Part shown: positions 42,207 to 49,982 of the stretch, in pieces
Layout of the letters: every line of letters begins with the position of its first letter
Numbering within the stretch: the stretch's first letter is position 1
DNA from: Miniimonas arenae
GTDB lineage: Bacteria > Actinomycetota > Actinomycetes > Actinomycetales > Beutenbergiaceae
Direction of reading: 5' to 3'
DNA length: 64,000 bases
NCBI RefSeq assembly: GCF_006351005.1
Contig: NZ_VENP01000001.1
Span: 1 to 64,000, forward strand
The notes under the pieces: model-generated
What the model saw: the letters and a program-made list of their open reading frames with translations, nothing else
Told to the model about the DNA's origin: nothing
The model's database searches: none
Position numbers and translations under genes: made by a program

Positions 42207-43349
42207 GTGAACGCACTCTCGACGCCGGACGCGGTCGTCTTCGGCCTCGTCCTGGCGGCGCGGCTGCTCGTGCCGCTGCTCATCCCCCGGTTCCCGCTGC
42301 CGGCGGTGCTGGCCGCGATGGTGATCGACGGCGTGGACGGCGGCATCTTCTCCTCGTTCACGTCGATCGACATGGGCTTCTACCAGTCCTACGACAAGGC
42401 GCTGGACGTCTACTACCTGGCGATCGCGTACCTCGCGGTGCGGCGCAACTGGCCCGGACGATTCCCGGTCGCGCTGCTGGCGGGGCTCTGGTACTACCGG
42501 CTCGTCGGCGTGCTCGCGTTCGAGCTGACCGGCGCCCGCTGGCTCCTCATGGTGTTCCCCAACACGTTCGAGTACGCGTTCATCGCGCTCGAGGTGGCAC
42601 GCACCCGCTGGTCCCCCGTGCGGCTGTCCCGTCGCGCGCTCGTGCTGACGGTGGCCACGATCTGGATTGTCGTCAAGCTCCCCCAGGAGTGGTGGATCCA
42701 CGTGGCCCAGCTCGACTTCACGGACGAGTTCACCCGCGTCACGTCCACCTGGCCGTGGACGTGGGCCGTGATCGCCGCCCTCGTCGCCGCTCTCGGCGTG
42801 CTCGCCCGGTGGGGACTCCCGCGGCTGCCTCGGCCCGACTGGTCGGTGACGCTCGACGCCGACGTCGTGGCCGAGCGCACGGGCTGGCGCCCGGTTCGCG
42901 AGGTCGGACCGCGCGGCTCGATGTGGAACCTCGCGCTCGTGGAGAAGCTCGTGTTCGCGGCGCTGCTCACCGCGATCCTCGCCGAGGTCTACCCCGGGGT
43001 CTCGGCGCCGGTGTCGCGGGTCGTGCTCGTCGTCGGGCTCGTGGTGCTGGCCACGGCCGCGCTCGACGTGACCCGGCGCCTCGTGCGGGCGTCGCTGCCG
43101 ACGTGGGCGCGCGCCCTGGTCGCGTTCGCCCTCACGGCGGCGGCACTCGTCGTGTTCGCCGACCTCGTGGCTGGCCGGCGGGGTGCGCTCGGCTGGGTGG
43201 ACGCGCTGGTCTTCGCGTACGTCATCACGCTCGTCGCGAGCCTGTACGACGTCTTCGAGCTGCGCCGCCTGCGCCGGGCGGGCTCGGTCGAGGTGCGCTC
43301 GGACGTGCCGTCCGGCGCCGCACGGACGCCGGCCGGCGCGCCGGGGTGA
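42207..43349 (+). CDS. polytopic membrane protein of unknown function
   Basis: A 380-aa protein with roughly nine hydrophobic segments, for example VVFGLVLAARLLVPLLIP near residue 10, VYYLAIAYLAV near 71, ALVLTVATIWIVVKL near 148, AVIAALVAALGVLARWGL near 186, and four more after residue 250. A soluble stretch near 205-245 includes WSVTLDADVVAERTGW. I recognise no family and no catalytic motif. The GTG is 6 bases after CATGAT and 7 nt after the ABC gene stop, so a joint role in transport is possible but unproven. Confidence 0.75.
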   Translation: MNALSTPDAVVFGLVLAARLLVPLLIPRFPLPAVLAAMVIDGVDGGIFSSFTSIDMGFYQSYDKALDVYYLAIAYLAVRRNWPGRFPVALLAGLWYYRLVGVLAFELTGARWLLMVFPNTFEYAFIALEVARTRWSPVRLSRRALVLTVATIWIVVKLPQEWWIHVAQLDFTDEFTRVTSTWPWTWAVIAALVAALGVLARWGLPRLPRPDWSVTLDADVVAERTGWRPVREVGPRGSMWNLALVEKLVFAALLTAILAEVYPGVSAPVSRVVLVVGLVVLATAALDVTRRLVRASLPTWARALVAFALTAAALVVFADLVAGRRGALGWVDALVFAYVITLVASLYDVFELRRLRRAGSVEVRSDVPSGAARTPAGAPG

Positions 43350-43358
43350 GGCCCGGCG
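43339..43358. terminator. hairpin between convergent genes
   Basis: CGCCGGG (43339-43345) pairs with CCCGGCG (43352-43358) across a 6-nt loop that holds the stop of the membrane-protein gene. It lies 4 nt from the end of the opposite gene and may serve both. Confidence 0.45.
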
Positions 43359-43361
43359 GCG

Positions 43362-44003
43362 TCAGCCCGCCAGCCGCCGCGTCAGCTCCTCTGCCTCGGC
43401 GACGGTGAGGCGGATCTCGACGTCGCCGCGGCCGTCCGACCCGAGCGCCGCGAGCAGCTCACGGCGCGCGGCCTCGGCGTCGCCGGCCCGCCGCGCCCGC
43501 TCCGCGGGCTGCCGGCGGGCCGCGGCCGTCCCGCGGTCCACGACCGTCCGGGCGGCCTGGTAGGCGATCAGCGGCCGCGACAGCGGCACGAGCTCGAACC
43601 GGATCCCCGGCTCACGCGTCGCGCACCCGAGCGGGCGCGACCGGTCGGGGTCGAGCGGGAGCCGGAAGATCGGCGGGGGGTTGTCCGGGCCGTAGGGCGG
43701 GTACTGCGCGAGCACCCGCTCGAGCTCCTCGACGTCCACGGGTCGGCCGACGGAGCGCAGGACCAGCACGCCGACTCCTCCGCCGGGGGGCACCGGTGCG
43801 GTGTCGGCGGCGCGAGGCGTCACGCGGAAGCGGCCCATGCCGCGCTGCCAGCGCGGCGGCACGGCGGTCCACAGCGTGTCGGACGCGACCACCATCGGGG
43901 CCGGCGTGGCGCTGGCGTACCGGTTGACGGCCGTCGTGACGGCGGCACCCCGGCGCAGGGCGGCGGGGTCGAGCAGGGCGGGAAGGTCGGCGGTTGCGGT
44001 CAT
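43362..44003 (-). CDS. orphan protein of unknown function
   Basis: A 213-aa protein I cannot assign. Residues 1-60 have an Ala-rich helix then PMVVASDTLWTAVPPRW. A middle block has GVGVLVLRSVGRPVDVEELE and YPPYGPDNPPPIFRLPLDP. The C terminus from about 155 is an Arg/Ala/Glu-rich helical stretch ending DVEIRLTVAEAEELTRRLAG. No signal peptide or membrane segment. The ATG at 44003 is preceded by GAGGTGATCC, a very strong match to the 16S anti-Shine-Dalgarno, and by a GC hairpin just upstream. Confidence 0.7.
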   Translation of the reverse strand: MTATADLPALLDPAALRRGAAVTTAVNRYASATPAPMVVASDTLWTAVPPRWQRGMGRFRVTPRAADTAPVPPGGGVGVLVLRSVGRPVDVEELERVLAQYPPYGPDNPPPIFRLPLDPDRSRPLGCATREPGIRFELVPLSRPLIAYQAARTVVDRGTAAARRQPAERARRAGDAEAARRELLAALGSDGRGDVEIRLTVAEAEELTRRLAG

Positions 44004-44038
44004 GGATCACCTCGGGCGCGGGGGGATCGTCCCCCGCG
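44004..44038 (-). promoter_or_regulatory. strong Shine-Dalgarno with upstream hairpin
   Basis: On the minus strand GAGGTGATCC (44004-44013) abuts the ATG. Only 3 nt further upstream CGCGGGGG (44017-44024) pairs with CCCCCGCG (44031-44038), an 8-bp stem with a 6-nt loop. A hairpin this close could protect the transcript end or affect ribosome access. Confidence 0.5.
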
Positions 44039-44173
44039 GATCGCGGGTCGGGAGCATCGGTCGGACCGGGCCGCGAGGGTCCCACGGCCGGGCCGCTCCT
44101 TCCAGGGTGCCACCGCCGCATGTGCGTGGCCCGCACGTCGGCGCCGTCCGCGCGTGAGGTTCGCCACCCGACG

Positions 44174-44179
44174 TAGGGT
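44174..44179 (+). promoter_or_regulatory. -10 element, leaderless photolyase
   Basis: TAGGGT followed by 6 bases and the ATG at 44186, without a ribosome site. The rest of the 182-nt gap to the orphan gene holds only its hairpin and ribosome site. Confidence 0.6.
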
Positions 44180-44185
44180 CGTGCG

Positions 44186-45625
44186 ATGGCGCGCACCGTG
44201 ATGTGGTTCCGCCGCGACCTGCGGCTCGCGGACAACCCCGCCCTGCTCGCCGCGGCGGGTCGGCTGGGCACCCGGGAACCGGGCGCACCGGGCGATCAGC
44301 GCGAGGTTCTCGCCCTCTACGTGCTGGATCCGCACCTGCTCTCGCGCGCCGGCGCGCCGCGCCGCGCCTACCTCCACGAATCCCTGCGTGCCCTCGCCGA
44401 GGCGATCGAGGACGCCGGTGGCCGGCTCGCCGTCGTGACCGGTGACCCGGTCGTGGAGGTTCCGCGTGTCGCGAACAGAGTCGGAGCCGAGGAGGTCCAC
44501 GTCGCGGCCGACTTCGCGCCGTACGGCGCCGCCCGGGACGACGCGGTCGAGCAGGCGCTCACCGCCCAGGACCGGCGGCTCGTGCGCACGGGGTCGCCGT
44601 ACGCCGTCGCGCCCGGGCGGGTGCGCAAGGGCGACGGCGAGCCGTACCGGGTGTTCACCCCGTTCCGCGCCGCGTGGCTCGACCACGGCTGGCGTGCGCC
44701 GGTCCCCGCTCCCGACGGCGTGCGCTGGCTCGAGAAGCCGCGCGGGGCGGGCGGTGCGGCCGACGGCGAGGGCACCCGTGCGCTCGCGGCGCGCCCCGAC
44801 GTCGACGTGCCCGAGGCGGGCGAGGGCGCCGCGCGTGCGCTGTGGGAGGAGTTCCTCGACGACGGGCTGGACCGCTACCAGCAGGACCGCGACCGCCCCG
44901 ACCTGGCCGGCACGTCGCGCCTGTCGATCGCGCTGCGCTGGGGCGAGATCCACCCCCGCACGCTCCTGGCCGACCTCACACGCCTCGGGCAGGACGGGCG
45001 ACGCTCCAGCGGGATGCACGACGGCGTCGCCTCCTTCCGCTCCGAGCTCGCCTGGCGCGAGTTCTTCGCGGACGCGCTCTGGCACACCCCGACGTCCGCG
45101 CGGACGTCCCTGCACGCCGTCGTGCCCGAGGACGCCTGGGTGGACGGCGTGGACGAGGACGCCGCCCTCGAGGCGTGGGCCGCGGGCCGCACGGGCTACC
45201 CCTTCGTCGACGCCGGGATGCGCCAGCTCGCCGCGGCGGGCTGGATGCACGGGCGCGTCCGGATGGTCACGGCGTCCTTCCTCGTCAAGGACCTGCACGT
45301 GCGCTGGCAGCGCGGCGCACGCCACTTCATGCGCCACCTGCTCGACGGCGACCTCGCCTCCAACCAGCACAACTGGCAGTGGGTCGCCGGGACCGGCCTG
45401 GACGCCGCGCCCTACTTCCGCATCTTCAACCCCGTCACGCAGGGCACGAAGTTCGACCCGCACGGGGACTACGTCCGTCGCTGGGTGCCCGAGCTGCGCG
45501 ACGTCCCCGGCGCCGTGGTGCACGAGCCGTGGCGGCTGCGCGAGACACCCGCGGGCTACCCCGAGCGCATGCTCGACCACGCCGTCGAGCGCAAGGTCGC
45601 GCTCGACGCGTACGGGCGCCGGTGA
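44186..45625 (+). CDS. phrB: deoxyribodipyrimidine photolyase
   Basis: Light-driven repair of cyclobutane pyrimidine dimers. The N-terminal photolyase domain starts RTVMWFRRDLRLADNPAL; the FAD-binding half has SELAWREFF, GYPFVDAGMRQL, GWMHGRVRMVTASFLVKDL, and DGDLASNQHNWQWVAGTG with the Asn/Trp residues of CPD photolyases. The WQRG and FNPVTQGTKFDP blocks are also normal. Length (479 aa) fits. The ATG at 44186 is leaderless after TAGGGT. It is convergent with rluD. Confidence 0.93.
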   Translation: MARTVMWFRRDLRLADNPALLAAAGRLGTREPGAPGDQREVLALYVLDPHLLSRAGAPRRAYLHESLRALAEAIEDAGGRLAVVTGDPVVEVPRVANRVGAEEVHVAADFAPYGAARDDAVEQALTAQDRRLVRTGSPYAVAPGRVRKGDGEPYRVFTPFRAAWLDHGWRAPVPAPDGVRWLEKPRGAGGAADGEGTRALAARPDVDVPEAGEGAARALWEEFLDDGLDRYQQDRDRPDLAGTSRLSIALRWGEIHPRTLLADLTRLGQDGRRSSGMHDGVASFRSELAWREFFADALWHTPTSARTSLHAVVPEDAWVDGVDEDAALEAWAAGRTGYPFVDAGMRQLAAAGWMHGRVRMVTASFLVKDLHVRWQRGARHFMRHLLDGDLASNQHNWQWVAGTGLDAAPYFRIFNPVTQGTKFDPHGDYVRRWVPELRDVPGAVVHEPWRLRETPAGYPERMLDHAVERKVALDAYGRR

Positions 45626-45646
45626 CGAAGCCGGCCAGGTGCGCGC

Positions 45647-46570
45647 CTAGGCCGACCGCAGCGTCTCGAGCGCGTGGGCGAGGTCCGGCGGGTACTGCGA
45701 CGTCACCACGACCGGGAACCCGGTGGTCGGGTGCTCGAAGCCCAGCCGCACGGCGTGCAGCCACTGCCGACTCAGGCCGAGCCGGCGTGCGAGCACCGGA
45801 TCGGCGCCGTAGGTCACGTCGCCCACGCACGGGTGCCGCAGCGCGGAGAAGTGCACCCGGATCTGGTGGGTGCGGCCGGTCTCGAGGTGGATCTCGAGCA
45901 GGCTCGCCGCGGGCATCGCCTCGAGCGTCTCGTAGTGCGTCACGGACGGCTTGCCCGACGCCACGACGGCGAACTTCCAGTCGTGCTTCGGGTGGCGGCC
46001 GATCGGGGCGTCCACGGTTCCGGCCGACGGGTCCGGGTGGCCCTGGACGAGCGCGTGGTAGGTCTTCTCGACCGTGCGCTCCTTGAACGCGCGCTTGAGC
46101 ACGGTGTAGGCGTGCTCGCTCTTCGCGACCACCATGAGGCCGGACGTGCCGACGTCGAGCCGGTGCACCACGCCCTGCCGCTCGGGAGCGCCCGACGTCG
46201 AGACCCGCACCCCCGCGGCCGCGAGGCCGCCCACCACGGTCGGACCGGTCCAGCCCGGTGACGGGTGGGCCGCGACGCCCACGGGCTTGTCGACCACCAC
46301 GAGGTCGTCGTCCTCGAGCACGATCCGCATGCCCTCGACGAGGACCGGCTCGGCCACGACCGCCGCCGGCGGCTCGGGCCGCTCCACCTCGAGCCAGCCC
46401 GCCGTGACACGGTCGGACCGGCCCAGGATGCGGCCGTCCAGGCGCACGCCCCCGTCGTCGGCCAGCTGTGCCGCGCGCGAGCGCGAGAGCCCCATGAGCC
46501 GCGCCAGCGCGACGTCGACGCGCTCGCCGACGAGGCCGTCGGGAACGGGCAGCGCCAGGGCCTCGCTCAC
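45647..46570 (-). CDS. rluD: RluA-family 23S rRNA pseudouridine synthase
   Basis: Isomerises uridines in 23S rRNA (RluD/RluA family). An N-terminal S4 domain (about residues 15-65, [19 protein letters not shown]) precedes the catalytic core. The catalytic Asp is in [17 protein letters not shown] near residue 137, followed by [15 protein letters not shown]. Length is 307 aa. The GTG at 46570 overlaps the lspA stop by 4 nt; lspA-rluD pairing is common in actinobacteria. The exact site modified is not readable. Confidence 0.94.
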   Translation of the reverse strand: MSEALALPVPDGLVGERVDVALARLMGLSRSRAAQLADDGGVRLDGRILGRSDRVTAGWLEVERPEPPAAVVAEPVLVEGMRIVLEDDDLVVVDKPVGVAAHPSPGWTGPTVVGGLAAAGVRVSTSGAPERQGVVHRLDVGTSGLMVVAKSEHAYTVLKRAFKERTVEKTYHALVQGHPDPSAGTVDAPIGRHPKHDWKFAVVASGKPSVTHYETLEAMPAASLLEIHLETGRTHQIRVHFSALRHPCVGDVTYGADPVLARRLGLSRQWLHAVRLGFEHPTTGFPVVVTSQYPPDLAHALETLRSA

Positions 46571-47286
46571 GCCGGCGAGCCGTTCGGCGCGGGACGCTCG
46601 GTGTCGGCGACGCCGACCTGCGAGGGCGACCGCTCGCCGTCGGGCGCCAAAGCGCTCGAGCCGGCGATGGCGCCCCGCGAGGGCGACCGCTCGCCGTCGG
46701 GCGTGGTCGGCTCGTCGCCCTCCCGGGCGGGGTCGGGCTCGCCGTCAGACGCGCTGTCGGGCTCGCCGTCGGACGCGTCGTCTCGCTCGTGCGGGAGCCG
46801 GCCCGGCCGGTCCCAGCCGTACCCGAGCAGCGAGAGCAGCACCATGAGCAGCGCCGAGCCGACGATCGCGATGTCGGCGACGTTGCCGATGAAGACGCCG
46901 TAGTCGATGAAGTCGACGACGTGCCCGACGCCGAAGCCCGGCTCACGCGCGAGCCGGTCCACGAGGTTGCCCATCGCGCCGCCGAGCAGCGCGCCGAGCG
47001 CAAACGCCCAGGGGCGGGAGTAGATCCGGCGCGCACCGACGAGCACCGCGACCGCGACCACGCCCATGACGACCGTGAAGATCCACGTCACGCCGGTGCC
47101 GAAGGAGAACGCGGCGCCCGGGTTGAAGACGAGGCGCCAGCCGAGCCACGAGCCGAGCACGTCGGTGCGCTCGCCGGGGACGAGGCGCTCGAGCGCGATC
47201 GCCTTGGTCGCCTGGTCGAGCAGGAGCGTCACGAGCGCGGTGACGCATAGCAGCATCACGTGGCGTCGCGGAGTGGAATCAGTCAT
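46567..47286 (-). CDS. lspA: lipoprotein signal peptidase
   Basis: Membrane aspartyl protease that cleaves prolipoproteins after lipid attachment. Four hydrophobic segments span about residues 10-165. Catalytic Asp residues lie in GNLVDR near 108 and in FIGNVADI near 137; NPGAAFSF is also family-typical. The product is 239 aa because residues after about 165 form an acidic, Ser/Pro/Glu/Asp-rich tail with repeated DGERSPS and DGEPD motifs. The tail should be cytoplasmic. The ATG at 47286 is 7 bases after CAGGAT (47294-47299), a possible leaderless start. Confidence 0.93.
   Translation of the reverse strand: MTDSTPRRHVMLLCVTALVTLLLDQATKAIALERLVPGERTDVLGSWLGWRLVFNPGAAFSFGTGVTWIFTVVMGVVAVAVLVGARRIYSRPWAFALGALLGGAMGNLVDRLAREPGFGVGHVVDFIDYGVFIGNVADIAIVGSALLMVLLSLLGYGWDRPGRLPHERDDASDGEPDSASDGEPDPAREGDEPTTPDGERSPSRGAIAGSSALAPDGERSPSQVGVADTERPAPNGSPA
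46621..46703. repeat. 26-bp direct repeat, 57 bp apart, in lspA 3' end
   Basis: Two perfect 26-bp copies of cgagggcgaccgctcgccgt... (46621-46646 and 46678-46703). The 57-bp period is in frame and encodes the repeated PDGERSPS in the LspA tail. A further imperfect duplication lies near 46735-46785. Confidence 0.85.
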
Positions 47287-47293
47287 CGGTCAC

Positions 47294-47299
47294 ATCCTG
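47294..47299 (-). promoter_or_regulatory. -10 candidate, leaderless lspA
   Basis: CAGGAT on the minus strand, 7 bases before the lspA ATG, 8 bases from the divIVA terminator stem. The first base departs from TANNNT, so confidence is modest. Confidence 0.4.
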
Positions 47300-47306
47300 C
47301 CGCACG

Positions 47307-47350
47307 CACGACGGCCCGGATCCGCACCAGGTGCGGTCCGGGCCGTCGTG
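47307..47350 (-). terminator. divIVA terminator
   Basis: A 20-bp stem with one bulged T: CACGACGGCCCGGA pairs with TCCGGGCCGTCGTG, and inner CCGCAC with GTGCGG closing on CAG. It lies about 60 nt past the divIVA stop and just upstream of the lspA start. This is one of the strongest hairpins in the window. Confidence 0.85.
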
Positions 47351-47411
47351 ACGACGCGCGTGGGCGTCTCAGTGCTGCCTGGGGCAGGCTCAGCGCCGTC
47401 TCAGGGCAGCG

Positions 47412-48083
47412 TCAGAGCTTCGGCGTGGGGCCGTCCAGGCCCACGGTGCTGGCCTGGGAGTCGAGCTGCTCCACGAGGGTGCCGAGGTAGCCCTTGAGGC
47501 GCATCCGGTAGTCCCGCTCGAAGCTGCGCAGACCGTCGATCTTCTGCTCGAGGGTCGCCTGCTCGGTCTCGAGCTGCTTGAGCGTGCGGTTGCGCTGGCT
47601 CTCCGCCTCGCCGATGAGGCGCTCGGCCTCGGCGCGCGCCTCGGAGACCAGGCGGTCGGCCTCCTCCTTGCCGTTGCGCACGTACTCGTCGTGCAGACGC
47701 TGCGCGAGCTGGAGCATCCCCGTGGCCGACTCCGGCTCGCTGGCACCGGACGTCGCGGCGAGCGCGGCGGCCGGGGCGGCAGCGGGCTCCGGCGTAGGCT
47801 CGGGGGCCGGCTCGGGCTCCGGCGCCGCCTCCTGGACGGCGGGCTCGGGCGCGGGCACCTCGTCCTGCACCGCCGGGGTGACCTCGGTGGCGTCGACCGC
47901 CGCGGGGGCACCCTGGCCGGACTCGAGCTGCGACTTCAGGTCCGCGTTCTCGTTCTGGAGGACGCGGAGGGTGTTGACGATCTCGTCCAGGAAGTCGTCG
48001 ACCTCGTCCTGGTCGTAGCCCTCCCGGAACTTCGTCGTCTGGAAGGTCTTCTTCAGCACGTCGTCTGCGGTCAGCAGCGTCAT
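47412..48083 (-). CDS. divIVA: polar growth protein DivIVA (Wag31)
   Basis: Coiled-coil scaffold that marks poles and septa and directs cell-wall growth in actinobacteria. The N-terminal lipid-binding domain is present (LTADDVLKKTFQTTKFREGYDQDEVDDFLDE region), then a Pro/Glu/Ala linker near residues 55-105, then a long charged coiled coil (QLAQRLHDEY onward) to the end. Length is 223 aa. The ATG at 48083 has GAGGTGA upstream, and a TACCGT -10 lies about 58 nt before it, giving a short leader. A 20-bp terminator follows. Confidence 0.95.
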   Translation of the reverse strand: MTLLTADDVLKKTFQTTKFREGYDQDEVDDFLDEIVNTLRVLQNENADLKSQLESGQGAPAAVDATEVTPAVQDEVPAPEPAVQEAAPEPEPAPEPTPEPAAAPAAALAATSGASEPESATGMLQLAQRLHDEYVRNGKEEADRLVSEARAEAERLIGEAESQRNRTLKQLETEQATLEQKIDGLRSFERDYRMRLKGYLGTLVEQLDSQASTVGLDGPTPKL

Positions 48084-48140
48084 ATCGTCACCTCGGTTGG
48101 GTCGAGACGCACGCACACGCACATGCGTCGATCGCGGACA

Positions 48141-48146
48141 ACGGTA
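48141..48146 (-). promoter_or_regulatory. -10 candidate for divIVA
   Basis: TACCGT on the minus strand, about 58 nt before the divIVA ATG. This unit has a leader and a ribosome site, unlike its neighbour yggT. No -35 match. Confidence 0.5.
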
Positions 48147-48246
48147 GCGGATGGGGAGGCGCGGTGCCGTCGGGAGCGTCCGCGAGTCCGGTGGTCGGAC
48201 GGGTGGGGAACGGACAGGCGGGGTGCGGTCGAGGACCGGGCGGTGC

Positions 48247-48543
48247 TCACCGGGTCGCCAGCACCCCGAGGACCTGGAGCAGGATCCAGGCCACGAACAT
48301 GACGATCAGGAACGCCAGGTCGAGCGCGACGGCGCCCAGGCGCAGCGGCGGCACCCACCGGCGGACCAGCCGGAGCGGCGGGTCGGTCGTGGTGTAGACC
48401 GCCTCGGCGGCCACGAGCGCGAGCCCGCGCGGGCGCCACTCCCGCGCCACCATCTGCACGACGTCGTACACGACCCGCACGAGCAGCGCGACCACGAACA
48501 GGAGGACCACCACGTAGGCGATCGTGGCGAGGAGGGTCAGCAC
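48247..48543 (-). CDS. YggT-family membrane protein
   Basis: A 98-aa protein with two hydrophobic helices (residues about 3-28 and 70-96) separated by a segment ending TTDPPLRLVRRWVPPLRLG, the YggT hallmark. In actinobacteria it lies between sepF and divIVA, as here, and is implicated in cell division or envelope assembly, without a clear biochemical role. The GTG at 48543 lies 6 bases after TACGGT (48550-48555), so it can be leaderless. It starts 27 nt past the sepF stop. Confidence 0.9.
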   Translation of the reverse strand: MLTLLATIAYVVVLLFVVALLVRVVYDVVQMVAREWRPRGLALVAAEAVYTTTDPPLRLVRRWVPPLRLGAVALDLAFLIVMFVAWILLQVLGVLATR

Positions 48544-48549
48544 ACGGTC

Positions 48550-48555
48550 ACCGTA
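48550..48555 (-). promoter_or_regulatory. -10 element, leaderless yggT
   Basis: TACGGT on the minus strand, 6 bases before the GTG, in the 27-nt gap after sepF. No ribosome site is present. Confidence 0.55.
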
Positions 48556-48570
48556 CCCGGTGGTCGCGGG

Positions 48571-49020
48571 TCAGCTCTGGTTGAAGACGCGCGTCCCGGT
48601 CTCGGCCGAGTACGTGTCGGACGCGACCTCCACCGAGGAGGGCGAGAGCAGGAAGACCCGCGGCGTGACGCGCTCGAGGGTGCCGTGCAGCCCGAACACG
48701 AGTCCGGCGGAGAAGTCCACGAGCCGCTTGGCGTCGGCCTCGGACATGTCCGTGAGGTTCATGATCACGGGCGTGCCGGAGCGGAAGCTCTCGCCGATCA
48801 CCTTGGCGTCGTTGTACGTGCGCGGGTGCACCGTCGCGATGCGACGCAGGTCCCCGGGCGCGGCCGAGCGCGCGGCGGAGATCGGGGTCACCGGCGCGTG
48901 GTGGACCGGCTCGAGAGCCATGTCGTCGTAGCTCTCGTCGGGCACGTCGTACTCCACCTCGTCGACTCGCTCGGGCTCGGACAGCCCGAGGTACTCCATC
49001 GTCTTGCGCAGCGCTCCCAT
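48571..49020 (-). CDS. sepF: cell division protein SepF
   Basis: FtsZ membrane anchor in actinobacteria. The N-terminal amphipathic start ([13 protein letters not shown]) is followed by an acidic linker and the SepF core (about residues 58-140, [53 protein letters not shown]). Length is 149 aa. The ATG at 49020 is preceded by AGGAAGTGG; a -10 TAGCGT (49071-49076) overlaps the pgeF stop, so it may also be transcribed on its own. Confidence 0.95.
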   Translation of the reverse strand: MGALRKTMEYLGLSEPERVDEVEYDVPDESYDDMALEPVHHAPVTPISAARSAAPGDLRRIATVHPRTYNDAKVIGESFRSGTPVIMNLTDMSEADAKRLVDFSAGLVFGLHGTLERVTPRVFLLSPSSVEVASDTYSAETGTRVFNQS

Positions 49021-49070
49021 GGGCGTCCACTTCCTCCTCGTGGGACTCCCGTCGAGTCCTTCCGTCCAGG

Positions 49071-49076
49071 ACGCTA
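49071..49076 (-). promoter_or_regulatory. -10 candidate for sepF overlapping the pgeF stop
   Basis: TAGCGT on the minus strand, about 50 nt before the sepF ATG. Its TAG is the pgeF stop codon (49074-49076). No -35 match. Confidence 0.45.
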
Positions 49077-49976
49077 CCGAGCGGCGGGAGGACGCTGCGG
49101 GATATCCCACGGCGTGGCGTGTCGCAGCGCGACGACTCCGGCGAACCTCCCGGTCGGCGCACCACCGCGGTGGGAGAACAGCCACGGGGTCTCGAGCGTG
49201 CACAGCGCGAGTCGGCTCACCTCGACGCCGGCGCTCACGAGCTGGCGCACGACGGCGCCCGGCAGGTCGAGCGCGGGCGTCCCCGCCCGCGTGGTCGCCC
49301 GGGCACCGGGCTCGACGGCGCAGACCTCCTCCTGCAGCTCGGCCGGCACCTCGTAGCACGCGCCGCACACCGCGGGGCCTACGACGGCGCCCACCCGCAC
49401 CGCGCCCGCGGCCTCGAGCGCTCGGGCCGCCGCCGGCGCCGCGCCCGCGACGACCCCCCGTCGCCCCGCGTGCGCCGCGGCCACCGCGACGGCGTGCCCC
49501 GCGGCGTCGTAGCCGGCCAGCAGCACCGGCACGCAGTCGGCCGCGAGGGCCGCGAGCCCCCGGCCGGGCGAGGAGGTCACGAGGACGTCAACAGGCGGGG
49601 CCGCGGGGTCGAGCCAGAGGTCGCGCTCGCCGTCGTGCAGGCCAGCGGTCCCGGCCGCGGCCGACCCGGGCGACGGCGAGCCCCCGGCCGGGTGCACGAG
49701 GCGCGCCTCGCCGTCGGGCAGGACGAGCGCGACGTCGGCCGCGTGCACCGGCCGCGGCCAGGTGACCGGCGCGCCAGCCACCCGTGCCACCGCGGCCCGG
49801 TTGGCGGCGACGGCGGCCGGGTCGTCACCGACGCCGGCGCCGAGGTTGGCGCCCGCGTAGGGCGGGCGGCTGACCCCGCCGCGGCGTGTGGTGAAGAACG
49901 CGCGCACGCCGGGGCCGAGGTCGGCCGCCAGCACCGCGAGGCCCGGACCGCCGTCGCCGGGACGGACGTCGGTCAC
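49074..49976 (-). CDS. pgeF: peptidoglycan editing factor PgeF (YfiH/DUF152 family)
   Basis: Family of the so-called laccase-domain proteins, shown in other bacteria to prevent misincorporation during peptidoglycan precursor synthesis. Metal-site segments are [20 protein letters not shown] and [12 protein letters not shown]; the last normally reads HAGWRG, so Trp is replaced by Arg. A further [13 protein letters not shown] block is typical. Length (300 aa) slightly exceeds the usual 240-260. The GTG at 49976 lies 6 nt after the ftsZ stop with only AGG as a ribosome site. yggS, often next in this cluster, is missing. Confidence 0.88.
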   Translation of the reverse strand: MTDVRPGDGGPGLAVLAADLGPGVRAFFTTRRGGVSRPPYAGANLGAGVGDDPAAVAANRAAVARVAGAPVTWPRPVHAADVALVLPDGEARLVHPAGGSPSPGSAAAGTAGLHDGERDLWLDPAAPPVDVLVTSSPGRGLAALAADCVPVLLAGYDAAGHAVAVAAAHAGRRGVVAGAAPAAARALEAAGAVRVGAVVGPAVCGACYEVPAELQEEVCAVEPGARATTRAGTPALDLPGAVVRQLVSAGVEVSRLALCTLETPWLFSHRGGAPTGRFAGVVALRHATPWDIPQRPPAAR

Positions 49977-49982
49977 GTCGGC

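Noticed and set aside
49074-49976. PgeF called a laccase or multicopper oxidase
   Set aside because: The family name is historical; the gene lies in the ftsZ cluster and known members act in peptidoglycan editing.
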